From: CALIKS01 sp964440295
GTDB taxonomy: Archaea > Thermoproteota > Nitrososphaeria_A > Caldarchaeales > Calditenuaceae
DNA: 64,000 nucleotides
Direction of reading: 5' to 3'
NCBI GenBank assembly: GCA_964440295.1
Contig: CAYTRT010000002.1
Coordinates: 13,987-77,986 of the forward strand
Part shown: one piece after another, positions 51,561-58,900 of the stretch
Layout of the letters: every line of letters begins with the position of its first letter
Position numbering within the stretch: the first letter of the stretch is position 1
The notes under the pieces: model-generated
What the model saw: the letters and a program-made list of their open reading frames with translations, nothing else
What the model was told of the DNA's origin: nothing
Database searches by the model: none
Program-made: the position numbers and the translations under genes

Positions 51561-52691
51561 TTGTTAATTAAGCGTGGGTTGGTTATTGATCCAGCACAAG
51601 GATTAGAAGAAGAATATGATGTCGCGGTTTCGGGCGGCGTTGTAGAGGCTGTTGAAAAGAATATTCCAACGTCGTCAGCTAAGAAAGTAGTCGATGCATC
51701 TGGAATGATTGTCACGCCTGGAATTGTTGATCTTCATGTCCATGTTTGTTACTCGATTTGCCCGAGGCTGGGAGTAATTCCTGATGAGGCTTGTCTCCCT
51801 GCAGGCTCAACAACGGTACTGGACGCTGGCTCGGCAGGCCACATAGTTTTTCCGAGCTTTAGAGAATTCATCATTAAAAACTCGAAGACGAAGATCTATG
51901 CACTGTTAAACATTGGTTCGATCGGGCTTGTGACGTTTTTCTTCGATAAAATTAAGAGTATCCTCTATAGTTCGGAGCTGGTAGATCCCTCAGAGACAAT
52001 TTCATGTATCGAGAAGAACCGAGATGTCATTAAGGGCGTTAAGTGGCATAACACGTATGGTCAGGAGGCGCTGCTTTATGCTAGGCAGGTGGCAGATAAG
52101 ACTGGGACGTTTCTAATGTGCGAGAACTCCGCACTCTATCACTATCCAGTAGACATCGTTCTGAAGTTTATGAAGAGGGGCGACGTCTTGACCCACTGTT
52201 TTCATGGAGGACCCGGGCCTTCAGTCATAGACGAGGATGGAAAAGTCAGGCCTGAGGTAGAAGAAGCGTATAGGAGAGGCGTGTTATTTGATATTGGGCA
52301 TGGACAGGCAAGTTTTTCATTCCGCGTCGCCGAAAAGGCCATCCAGCAAGGATTAGTCCCGACAACAATCAGCACTGACCTTCACTTAGGCAACATTAAT
52401 GGTCCGGTTTATGACGTCGGTACTACACTCTCTAAGTTTTTACTGCTTGGGCTAAGTCTGAGCGATGTGGTGAAGAGAGCCACAGATAATCCAGCGAGGG
52501 TTCTCGGAATTAATGATAAGATAGGGAACCTCAGGCCGGGAGCGATTGCCGACATTGTTGTCTGGAAGCTATTGGAGGGCAAGTTTGAGTTCGTGGACTG
52601 TGTAGGTGAGAAGAGGATCGGCGAGAAGCTGCTAAAGCCCGTACACGTAGTCTCTAGCGGTGAGCTGCTTCCAGGCAGGGGAGCTATTTAG
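51561..52691 (+). CDS. Amidohydrolase/deacetylase-family metallohydrolase
   Basis: A 376-residue hydrolase. Metal motifs are IVDLHVHVCYS (near 56), GVKWHNTYG with the likely carbamylated Lys (near 158), THCFHGGPG (near 212) and STDLHLG (near 271). It most resembles the deacetylase subgroup that includes Atu3266. The TTG start gives MLIKRGL; the frame is open to a CTG at 51546 and could begin there with LTAYDLLIKRG, the usual N terminus. Together with RidA it may degrade an amino-acid derivative. Confidence 0.82.
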   Translation: MLIKRGLVIDPAQGLEEEYDVAVSGGVVEAVEKNIPTSSAKKVVDASGMIVTPGIVDLHVHVCYSICPRLGVIPDEACLPAGSTTVLDAGSAGHIVFPSFREFIIKNSKTKIYALLNIGSIGLVTFFFDKIKSILYSSELVDPSETISCIEKNRDVIKGVKWHNTYGQEALLYARQVADKTGTFLMCENSALYHYPVDIVLKFMKRGDVLTHCFHGGPGPSVIDEDGKVRPEVEEAYRRGVLFDIGHGQASFSFRVAEKAIQQGLVPTTISTDLHLGNINGPVYDVGTTLSKFLLLGLSLSDVVKRATDNPARVLGINDKIGNLRPGAIADIVVWKLLEGKFEFVDCVGEKRIGEKLLKPVHVVSSGELLPGRGAI

Positions 52692-52721
52692 CGTATATCT
52701 CCTAGGACAGCGAGTAGGGAA

Positions 52722-52776
52722 TTATATTTAAATTAGGGTAGGATGTTCTAGGTTGGCTGAGAGTCGGCTGAGGTGA
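52722..52776 (+). promoter_or_regulatory. Promoter and ribosome binding site of the L7Ae operon
   Basis: TTATATTTAAATT (52722-52734) predicts transcription near 52755, and GAGGTGA (52770-52776) lies 6 bases before the ATG at 52783. The out-of-frame ATG at 52779 is rejected because the RBS spacing fits the later one and MPDQAYY is the family start. Confidence 0.6.
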
Positions 52777-52782
52777 CGATGA

Positions 52783-53160
52783 ATGCCGGATCAGGCCTAC
52801 TATGTTAAGTTCAAGACGCCGCCCGAGCTAGTTACCGCTACTCTTGAAGTGGTCAAGCTTGTTAAGACGAGTGGAAAACTGAAGAAGGGTGTCAACGAGG
52901 TGATTAAGGCGATTGAGAGGGGGCAGGCAAAGTTCGTTGCGATCGCTGAGGACGTAGACCCGCCTGAGATTGTTGCCTTCCTACCTACTCTGTGCGATGA
53001 GAAGAAGATTCCATACGTCTACGTGCCTAGCAAAGAGGAGCTGGGCAGGGCTGCTGGCCTCAATGTTAAGGCCAGTTCAGTCGCTGTCGTGGATCCCGGC
53101 GAGGCTAAGGGATATCTCGACGAGATAGTTAAGAAGTTATCAGAGATTAGGGGTAAGTAG
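52783..53160 (+). CDS. rpl7ae: Ribosomal protein L7Ae
   Basis: A 125-residue kink-turn binding protein of the large ribosomal subunit, also a part of archaeal C/D and H/ACA RNPs and RNase P. Conserved: KGVNEVIKAIERGQAKFVAIAEDVDP (about 37-62) and LCDEKKIPYVYVPSKEELG (about 71-89). Its stop abuts S28e. It would bind the kink-turn RNA predicted at 38409. Confidence 0.96.
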   Translation: MPDQAYYVKFKTPPELVTATLEVVKLVKTSGKLKKGVNEVIKAIERGQAKFVAIAEDVDPPEIVAFLPTLCDEKKIPYVYVPSKEELGRAAGLNVKASSVAVVDPGEAKGYLDEIVKKLSEIRGK

Positions 53161-53396
53161 TGATGAGTCAGCAGGCATCAAAGCAGGCGGCGAAGGTGGA
53201 GGAGCCGGTTCCAGCCGAGGTCGTGCAGATCGTCGGCAGGACTGGCGTTAGGGGAGACGTAACTCAAGTGAGAGTTAGAATACTGGAGGGCAAGGATAAG
53301 GGAAGAGTGATTAGCAGAAACGTCAAGGGGCCAGTTAGGGTAGGCGACATTCTATTACTGCTTGATACTGAGAGGGAGGCCGAAAAAATCAAGTGA
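53160..53396 (+). CDS. rps28e: Ribosomal protein S28e
   Basis: A 78-residue protein. The core PAEVVQIVGRTGVRGDVTQVRVRI fits S28e, ending in LRE-like LDTEREAEKIK. An extended basic/Ala N terminus of about 15 residues precedes it. It is in the usual L7Ae-S28e-L24e order. Confidence 0.94.
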   Translation: MMSQQASKQAAKVEEPVPAEVVQIVGRTGVRGDVTQVRVRILEGKDKGRVISRNVKGPVRVGDILLLLDTEREAEKIK

Positions 53397-53416
53397 TGAG
53401 TGACGGAGGATAGTCC

Positions 53417-53608
53417 ATGCCTACGATGCATAAATGCACATTCTGTGGGAGAGAGTTTGTGCATGGCACTGGAATGCTATTCGTAAAGAAGGATGGGACT
53501 CTATACTGGTTCTGCAGCAGGAGGTGTAGGATATTCATGCTCAAGCACAAGAAGGACTCTAGAAAAATAAAGTGGACCGCGTATTATGGACAAGAGAGAC
53601 GCGCCTAA
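53417..53608 (+). CDS. rpl24e: Ribosomal protein L24e
   Basis: A 63-residue zinc-ribbon ribosomal protein with CTFCGREF (near 7) and FCSRRCRIF (near 33), then a basic tail. Size and order match other archaea. It ends overlapping the 3' end of the convergent ndk gene by 4 bases. Confidence 0.95.
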   Translation: MPTMHKCTFCGREFVHGTGMLFVKKDGTLYWFCSRRCRIFMLKHKKDSRKIKWTAYYGQERRA

Positions 53609-54030
53609 TACATCAGTTCTGACTGGTCGAAAAATATTGACGCTTCTCTCTGATATGACTCCCTACTGTCTGAGGCATGAATTATGTTGTCAGTCAGGTC
53701 GAGCCCTAGGTCGCCCCTTATCGTTCCTGGCTCTGCCTTTGCAGGATCTGTAGCGCCTATTAATTTTCTGACGACTGTTATGGCCTCTCTGCCTTCGAGC
53801 AATAGGGCTACCACTCTTTTCCCCGTGACTGTGTTTATTAATTTTTCATAGAATTCTTTTCCCTTGTGGACTTCGTAGAGCCGCTCGGCTAATTCTCTTG
53901 TCATCACTAGCATTTTTAGCCCCTTTATGACGAGTCCCTTCCTCTCAAACCTCGATATTACTTCGCCTATCAATCCTCTATTGACGCAGCTCGGCTTGAG
54001 CATGACAAATGTCTTTTCAGTCTCGCTCAT
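53605..54030 (-). CDS. ndk: Nucleoside diphosphate kinase
   Basis: A 141-residue enzyme balancing NTP pools. Start: TFVMLKPSCVNRGLIGEV (about 7-24). The active-site histidine is in NIIHASDSRES (near 116). Length is normal. In many archaea ndk follows L24e on the same strand; here it is turned around. Confidence 0.95.
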   Translation of the reverse strand: MSETEKTFVMLKPSCVNRGLIGEVISRFERKGLVIKGLKMLVMTRELAERLYEVHKGKEFYEKLINTVTGKRVVALLLEGREAITVVRKLIGATDPAKAEPGTIRGDLGLDLTDNIIHASDSRESYQREASIFFDQSELMY

Positions 54031-54056
54031 GTCGAATTAAGACTAAAACGCTTACT

Positions 54057-54168
54057 GATATATCGTTGCTTCTCGACAAGCGAAAGTGATAGTAGTTGTT
54101 GGAATATAAATGGCCGACGGAATGGGACTGAGACGGAGACATAGGTCGACATTCAATCTATATAAACA
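54057..54168. promoter_or_regulatory. Divergent leaderless promoters of ndk and aIF2-gamma
   Basis: Minus strand: GATATATC (about 54057-54064) lies about 30 bases before the ndk ATG at 54030. Plus strand: CTATATAAAC (54159-54168) lies about 27 bases before the ATG at 54191. Both predict mRNAs without leaders. Between them, about 90 bases carry no further gene that I can support. Confidence 0.6.
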
Positions 54169-54190
54169 ACGCATGTCAGAGATGCCATAG

Positions 54191-55438
54191 ATGAGCAGTA
54201 AGCCAATGCCTAGGCAGCCTGAGATGAATATCGGGACTCTTGGACATGTTGATAACGGCAAGTCTACGCTTGTTCAGGCCTTGACGGGTGTTTGGACTGC
54301 TAAGCATAGCGAGGAGTTGAAGCGGGGAATTACGATTCGCATCGGCTATGCAGACATGCCTATCTATAAGTGTCCACTCTGCGAGGAGCCCTTTAACTAT
54401 AAGGTCTCTAAAGTCTGCCCGCGACATGGTGTCGAGACGGAGTTTGTTAGGGCGGTCTCGTTTATCGATTGTCCAGGGCATCACTCGCTGATGATTACGA
54501 TGCTCAGCGGCGCTGCACTGTTTGATGGCGCTCTCTTCGTTGTGGATGCTAGGCAGAGATTTCCACAGCCGCAGGATAGGGAGCATCTAGAAGCCGCGAA
54601 GATTATGGGGGTGAGGAGCTTGATCTTTGTCCAGAATAAGGTCGATCTGATCACCCGTGAGAGGGCCCTACAGAATTACGAGGAGCTGAAGAGCTATGTG
54701 GCTGATACTCCTTTTGCAGATTCTCCGATAATTCCCGTGTCGGCCCAGCATGGACTCGGAATGGAGCCCCTGCTCTACGCGATAGAAAAAATCATGCCTA
54801 CGCCTCCTAGAGACTTGCAGAAGCCATTCCAGATGCCCGTGCTGAGGTCCTTCGACGTGAATTTGCCTGGAACCCTCGCAAGCAAGTTGAGTGGGGGCGT
54901 CATAGGTGGCTCGATAATCCAGGGAAAGGTAAGAATTGGTGATGAGGTGGAGATAGCTCCAGGACTCCCTGTGAGAGAGAATGATCCGAAGTCTCCCTAC
55001 GAGCCGGTTTACACGACTGTAAGGAGCATTAGGGCTGGAGGCAGGGCGGTAGAAGAAGCTATGAGTGGAGGACTAGTAGGCCTAGAGACAGGAATCGACC
55101 CCTCCCTGACCAAGGCTGACTCAATGGCTGGAAACCTCGCGGGGAAGCCTGGCACGCTTCCGCCTGTCTGGCGTACGGTCCAGGTAAGCTATACCTTGTT
55201 TAAAAGAGTTGTGGGTGTTGAGGGCGAAATTGAAGTAAAGCAGATAACTGAAAAGGAGGCACTCGTAATCAATATTTACTCAGCTGTTACTAGTTGTGTT
55301 GTCTTGAAGAGGACCTCAGATATGCTCACGCTTGAGCTTAGTAAGCCCATATGCGCGAACCCAGGCGATAAAGTCACTATAAGCCGGAGAATAGGAGCTG
55401 GATGGAGATTAATAGGTTATGGAAATATAGTGCAGTAA
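54191..55438 (+). CDS. Translation initiation factor aIF2 gamma subunit
   Basis: A 415-residue GTPase that brings Met-tRNA to the ribosome. G1 is GHVDNGKST (near 17), where the family normally has GHVDHGKTT. A zinc knuckle CPLC...CPRH (near 58-78) ends in His in place of the fourth Cys. The GTPase G3 site is DCPGH (near 97) and NKVD (near 153) is G4. The effector region KHSEELKRGITIRIGYAD is typical. Domains 2 and 3 follow to the C terminus. These two substitutions are unusual, but the rest of the protein is standard. Confidence 0.94.
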   Translation: MSSKPMPRQPEMNIGTLGHVDNGKSTLVQALTGVWTAKHSEELKRGITIRIGYADMPIYKCPLCEEPFNYKVSKVCPRHGVETEFVRAVSFIDCPGHHSLMITMLSGAALFDGALFVVDARQRFPQPQDREHLEAAKIMGVRSLIFVQNKVDLITRERALQNYEELKSYVADTPFADSPIIPVSAQHGLGMEPLLYAIEKIMPTPPRDLQKPFQMPVLRSFDVNLPGTLASKLSGGVIGGSIIQGKVRIGDEVEIAPGLPVRENDPKSPYEPVYTTVRSIRAGGRAVEEAMSGGLVGLETGIDPSLTKADSMAGNLAGKPGTLPPVWRTVQVSYTLFKRVVGVEGEIEVKQITEKEALVINIYSAVTSCVVLKRTSDMLTLELSKPICANPGDKVTISRRIGAGWRLIGYGNIVQ

Positions 55439-55442
55439 GAAG

Positions 55443-55820
55443 TTGGAGGCCCTGCTAGATACTAGTTTTCTGATGCTAATTGCCGAAGTGGGCAGAGACA
55501 TAATCTCGATAATAGAAGACAGATTAAATGATCGATTAGAGCCCGTAGTTATAAAAAGCGTGATAGACGAACTCGTTGAGATATCGAGGAGAGGTGGAAA
55601 AAGGGCACTCATTGCCAAGACGGCGCTAAAAGTCGCATCAAGTATGAAGAGGATCGATAGCGGGATTGATGTCAGTACCGATGAGCAACTCGTTAGACTC
55701 TCGCGAGAGATGGGCGTGATCGTTATTACATCAGACTTTGAAATGTCTAGAAGACTGAGGGAGAGTGGCTGCAGGTATATTTACGTTAACAAGAGAGGAG
55801 AAGTTTATCTGAATTTATGA
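55443..55820 (+). CDS. PIN-domain protein (FCF1/Utp24-like)
   Basis: A 125-residue nuclease-fold protein. Acidic residues: LLDTSFLM (near 4), ELVEISRRGGKRA (near 43), STDEQLVRLSREMGVIVITSDFEMSRRL (near 78-105). It resembles the archaeal PIN proteins related to eukaryotic Fcf1/Utp24 of rRNA processing. The start is a TTG 4 bases after the aIF2-gamma stop, as seen in other archaea, so a ribosome-linked role is likely. There is no antitoxin gene beside it. Confidence 0.85.
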   Translation: MEALLDTSFLMLIAEVGRDIISIIEDRLNDRLEPVVIKSVIDELVEISRRGGKRALIAKTALKVASSMKRIDSGIDVSTDEQLVRLSREMGVIVITSDFEMSRRLRESGCRYIYVNKRGEVYLNL

Positions 55821-57536
55821 TTCTAACATTGATTTTAGCATTCGCGGCGCAATTTCGTTGACTATATCCTTACTTAATACGTCTTCGATTAGTGGTATTT
55901 CATTGAATTGTGCAAGCTTTCTTGCGTCTTCATCGAGCTTGTAATAACTCAATACGTATAGGTTTTTTATCCCCGCGTCTGTCCTAAGCACTAGTACGCG
56001 CATTATCTCATGTAGGTGGGATTCGCCCTTGTCGGTTATCAATATTGCCGCTCCAACGATTCTTCCATCCTTCCTGAAGAGTAGATTTACCTTGTGGGGA
56101 ACCTTGGAGGCTCCTGAAATCATTACTTGCTGCTGGACCTCTATTCCTCTCTTAGTTGCCTCTTCAACTATTATTTTTAGTGGCTTCTTTAGCTCTAGGG
56201 CCTTGTATAGCGCCTCAAGATTTACTGTGTATCTGTAGAAGCTTTTCGATTCGAAGCTGACGAGGTCGTATATCATTCCACAAGTTAAGCATCTGAATGA
56301 GACGTAGGGCTCCGTGCTTACCTCGTTGCAGTTATAGCAAGTGAATAATGTTGAGTGTACTTTTAGAACGTCTTTTCCTGCTTCTTCGCTTTGACCCCTG
56401 ATTATTTCGACTTCCGCTCCGCATCTAGGACAGACTGTCTTTCCAGTCTCGGTGAATCTTTCCTCTGGTCCCAGGAAGCCGCAGGCCTCGTGCTGGAGGA
56501 TTCTCTGCCTCGCTATATTTATTGATCTACAATACGGACATCCCAAGTTTATTATGTTGAGCGCGCTTAGACATCTTGGACACACGACTTTCTTGAACTC
56601 CACACCTGCTGGCTTCAATATTCCGCGGTCCGTAAGCGACTTAAGGACCAGTAATAGTTTTGAGGTGTCTATGCCTAGTTTCTCCTCTAGATCTGGATAG
56701 AATCCGCCCTCGGGGGATAGGTTGCTCGGTAGGGGGATAATCTCGGTCAAGCCTTCCTTCTCTATTATCTCAAGAATCTTATCCTCTATATCCTCGTTGC
56801 TCAGCGGTGTGATAATTTTCTCTTCAGGCAGCTTCTCCATCAACTGTTCTTCTGGTCCCTCCGTCATCGTTATTTCTAGCTCGCTTTTAGACTTTATCTC
56901 CGGCTCGACGGCGGGGGTCATTGTAGTTGGCTGTCCCGCCTCTGGTTGCAGTAACTGGGGTTTTTCAGACTCTCCGGTGATTTGGACCGGCTGTTCGGGA
57001 CTAGCGGCTGTTGGTGCTTCTGCTTGAGGAGCGGGTTGCTGGGGTTGTGGAGGCGCCTCTGTAGTAGTTGTGGTGGTTTCCGTTACGGGTTTTTCTGATG
57101 TTTCTGGCTTTGTTTTTGGTTCCTCGATTTTGGGTCTTGTCCTCGCTGCGGCTGCCGACTTTACCTTTGATGCATGGACCGTGTTGAGGATTAGTCCGGG
57201 GACTAGGAAGAATGCTAGTCCAACGACTCTAGAGAGTGGGTATAGTATTGATCCAATAATCATTGTGAGGATTAGAGAAATTATTGATCCTATTATCGTG
57301 CCGACTATGAAAGTTACTATTCCTGGAAAGATTCTGACGAGTATCAATCCATAGGCGATGCCAAGGATTATTCCTATGGAGGTCCCAAGTATGTATGGTA
57401 TGTTTGGGTCTGATGAGGACGCTATGCCGCTGAGCGTTGAGAAGAGCAACTCGCCTCCAACAAACCAGAATGCAAATGCTATTGCGGCGGTGATTGTTAT
57501 TCTGTTAAGTAAGTTTAGAATATTCAACCTACCCAC
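55815..57536 (-). CDS. Membrane protein with Pro/Thr-rich linker and zinc-ribbon (TackOD1-like) domain
   Basis: A 573-residue protein of mixed design. Residues about 10-125 form three or four membrane helices. A low-complexity linker rich in Pro, Thr, Glu and Gln spans about 130-230. A winged-helix-like segment (LEEKLGIDTSKLLLVLKSLTDRG) lies near 285-310. A zinc part follows with CPRC, CPYC, HEACG, CPRC, CYNC and CLTC. The C terminus (about 425-573) looks like an alpha-beta nuclease/receiver-type domain. The zinc part resembles the TACK-specific TackOD1 output domain, but this is tentative. It reads divergently from pilin-like genes. Confidence 0.65.
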   Translation of the reverse strand: MGRLNILNLLNRITITAAIAFAFWFVGGELLFSTLSGIASSSDPNIPYILGTSIGIILGIAYGLILVRIFPGIVTFIVGTIIGSIISLILTMIIGSILYPLSRVVGLAFFLVPGLILNTVHASKVKSAAAARTRPKIEEPKTKPETSEKPVTETTTTTTEAPPQPQQPAPQAEAPTAASPEQPVQITGESEKPQLLQPEAGQPTTMTPAVEPEIKSKSELEITMTEGPEEQLMEKLPEEKIITPLSNEDIEDKILEIIEKEGLTEIIPLPSNLSPEGGFYPDLEEKLGIDTSKLLLVLKSLTDRGILKPAGVEFKKVVCPRCLSALNIINLGCPYCRSINIARQRILQHEACGFLGPEERFTETGKTVCPRCGAEVEIIRGQSEEAGKDVLKVHSTLFTCYNCNEVSTEPYVSFRCLTCGMIYDLVSFESKSFYRYTVNLEALYKALELKKPLKIIVEEATKRGIEVQQQVMISGASKVPHKVNLLFRKDGRIVGAAILITDKGESHLHEIMRVLVLRTDAGIKNLYVLSYYKLDEDARKLAQFNEIPLIEDVLSKDIVNEIAPRMLKSMLES

Positions 57537-57748
57537 GACCTTAGTGACTACTATTATTTTAGCTGATGGTTATATTAAAATGTTTTTAAATAATCGCTTC
57601 CATTGGCAAAAAATCGTACGAGAATTTTTTTCTTTGTCTTTTTGCAATTTTTTTCGTATGGGTTTTGGAGCTTGCTTACTCGATTTTTATTGAGTTATTA
57701 AATACTTATATTTGGGCGTCTACGACTTTAGACAAGAGTTAGCCTTTC
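57537..57748. promoter_or_regulatory. Divergent promoter region between membrane zinc protein and pilin-like operon
   Basis: A 212-base AT-rich spacer. Plus strand: TTATTAAATACTTATATTT (about 57692-57710) precedes the ATG at 57749 by about 40 bases. Minus strand: ATTTTAATATAACC (about 57570-57583) precedes the start at 57536 by about 40. Central T-runs (57628-57654) have no assigned role. Confidence 0.4.
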
Positions 57749-58900
57749 ATGTCGAGCAGAAGAGCGAGGAATAGGTCAGGGGATACGATAATCGGAGCGA
57801 TTATTCTGGCGAGTGCGACGGTTGCTTTAGGGATAGTGGTCTGGGGCTTCGCAGCCGGCTGGTTTGGCGTCTCCATATACGACTTGACGAAAAACGTGAA
57901 TAGAGACGTATTGTTGATTAAGACTTCCTCTCAGCTATCCTTTGAGTTCGTTAACTATACGTCTACTGATAGGTCTGTAATAATTAGGAATATTGCGAAA
58001 GTCCCCCTCACCATCACTAGGGTAGAGATAGTCTCGATGAATGGCCAATTGAAGGATTATAGGCCAGTTACTGGTATCGGCTATACGAATTTAACGCGGG
58101 TGGAGCCTGGCCAGGCCGCCGTGCTAGGAGCTGATGTTTTGCCCCCGTGTCCAACTTGCCAGTCGCGGGAGAGGCTCCGGATGAGGATTTGGTACGTTGC
58201 CTCTTCGCTGTTTAACGAGGCTAATCCGCAGCTATCGATTGATGAGATGAGGTTCTCAGAGACTTTGTTTGTCTATCCTGAGCTCGGAGTCGTCTCTGTC
58301 TGTCCATTGCCGGAGTCGGGCTGGATCATGGTAAACATCGTTGACCCAGTGACATATTTTAGTAGTGGTAAGATACCTGGTCCTCCATTCAATAAAATTT
58401 ACATCAGGACACCTATGGCCTCCTCACTAGCAGATGTTGACGCTATGATCAGGGTAACAAACTCTAGCGGAGAAGTTGCATATGCTTCGAGCAGGATAAA
58501 GAGCATAAGTAATGAGTTACAGGCATTCAGTGGACCATTCTCTGGGTTCCAAGTACCCATATTAGTCGATATCAGCACCTCTGAGCTCCAAGTTATTCAG
58601 CACGAGTGGATTATAGGAGGAATTCCTGGAAAGGCTCACGCATCTGGAGTTACGCTTTGGTACGATGCTCAAGAATTTGTCGATGTCGTAGAGGTAGAGA
58701 TGGGTGTTAATGACGCTATAGGCGGAAGGTACAGAATTGTCGTCACGATCTATGACTGCTTAGACGCTCCAGTGGGTCAAGGAAGCGTCACTGTGAACTT
58801 CCCGATCGGAGTGTATTCCGATTCTGTTTTTGTTGACATTAGTCCTCCAGTAAAGATGGAGAATGTGTATAAGGTCGAGGTGAGGGTTGAGGAGGCTTGA
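57749..58900 (+). CDS. Archaeal type IV pilin-like secreted protein 1
   Basis: A 383-residue protein. A positively charged start (SSRRARNRSGD) and one hydrophobic helix (TIIGAIILASATVALGIVVWGF, to about residue 36) resemble class III signal sequences of archaeal pilins. The rest is beta-rich and extracellular with two Cys pairs (CPTCQ near 133, CPLPESGW near 184, YDCLDAP near 332). It overlaps the next gene by 4 bases. Its partner pilus ATPase is not in the window. Confidence 0.65.
   Translation: MSSRRARNRSGDTIIGAIILASATVALGIVVWGFAAGWFGVSIYDLTKNVNRDVLLIKTSSQLSFEFVNYTSTDRSVIIRNIAKVPLTITRVEIVSMNGQLKDYRPVTGIGYTNLTRVEPGQAAVLGADVLPPCPTCQSRERLRMRIWYVASSLFNEANPQLSIDEMRFSETLFVYPELGVVSVCPLPESGWIMVNIVDPVTYFSSGKIPGPPFNKIYIRTPMASSLADVDAMIRVTNSSGEVAYASSRIKSISNELQAFSGPFSGFQVPILVDISTSELQVIQHEWIIGGIPGKAHASGVTLWYDAQEFVDVVEVEMGVNDAIGGRYRIVVTIYDCLDAPVGQGSVTVNFPIGVYSDSVFVDISPPVKMENVYKVEVRVEEA

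Noticed and set aside
54066..54150. Possible C/D box RNA between ndk and aIF2-gamma
   Set aside because: GTGATAG and CTGAG resemble C and D boxes but the inner boxes and terminal stem are missing.
55443..55820. PIN-domain gene as a VapC toxin
   Set aside because: No VapB-like antitoxin gene is adjacent and the context after aIF2-gamma fits the Fcf1-like ribosome-related group.
57628..57654. T-runs between the divergent genes as a terminator
   Set aside because: Both flanking genes read away from this spacer, so there is no transcript for it to end.
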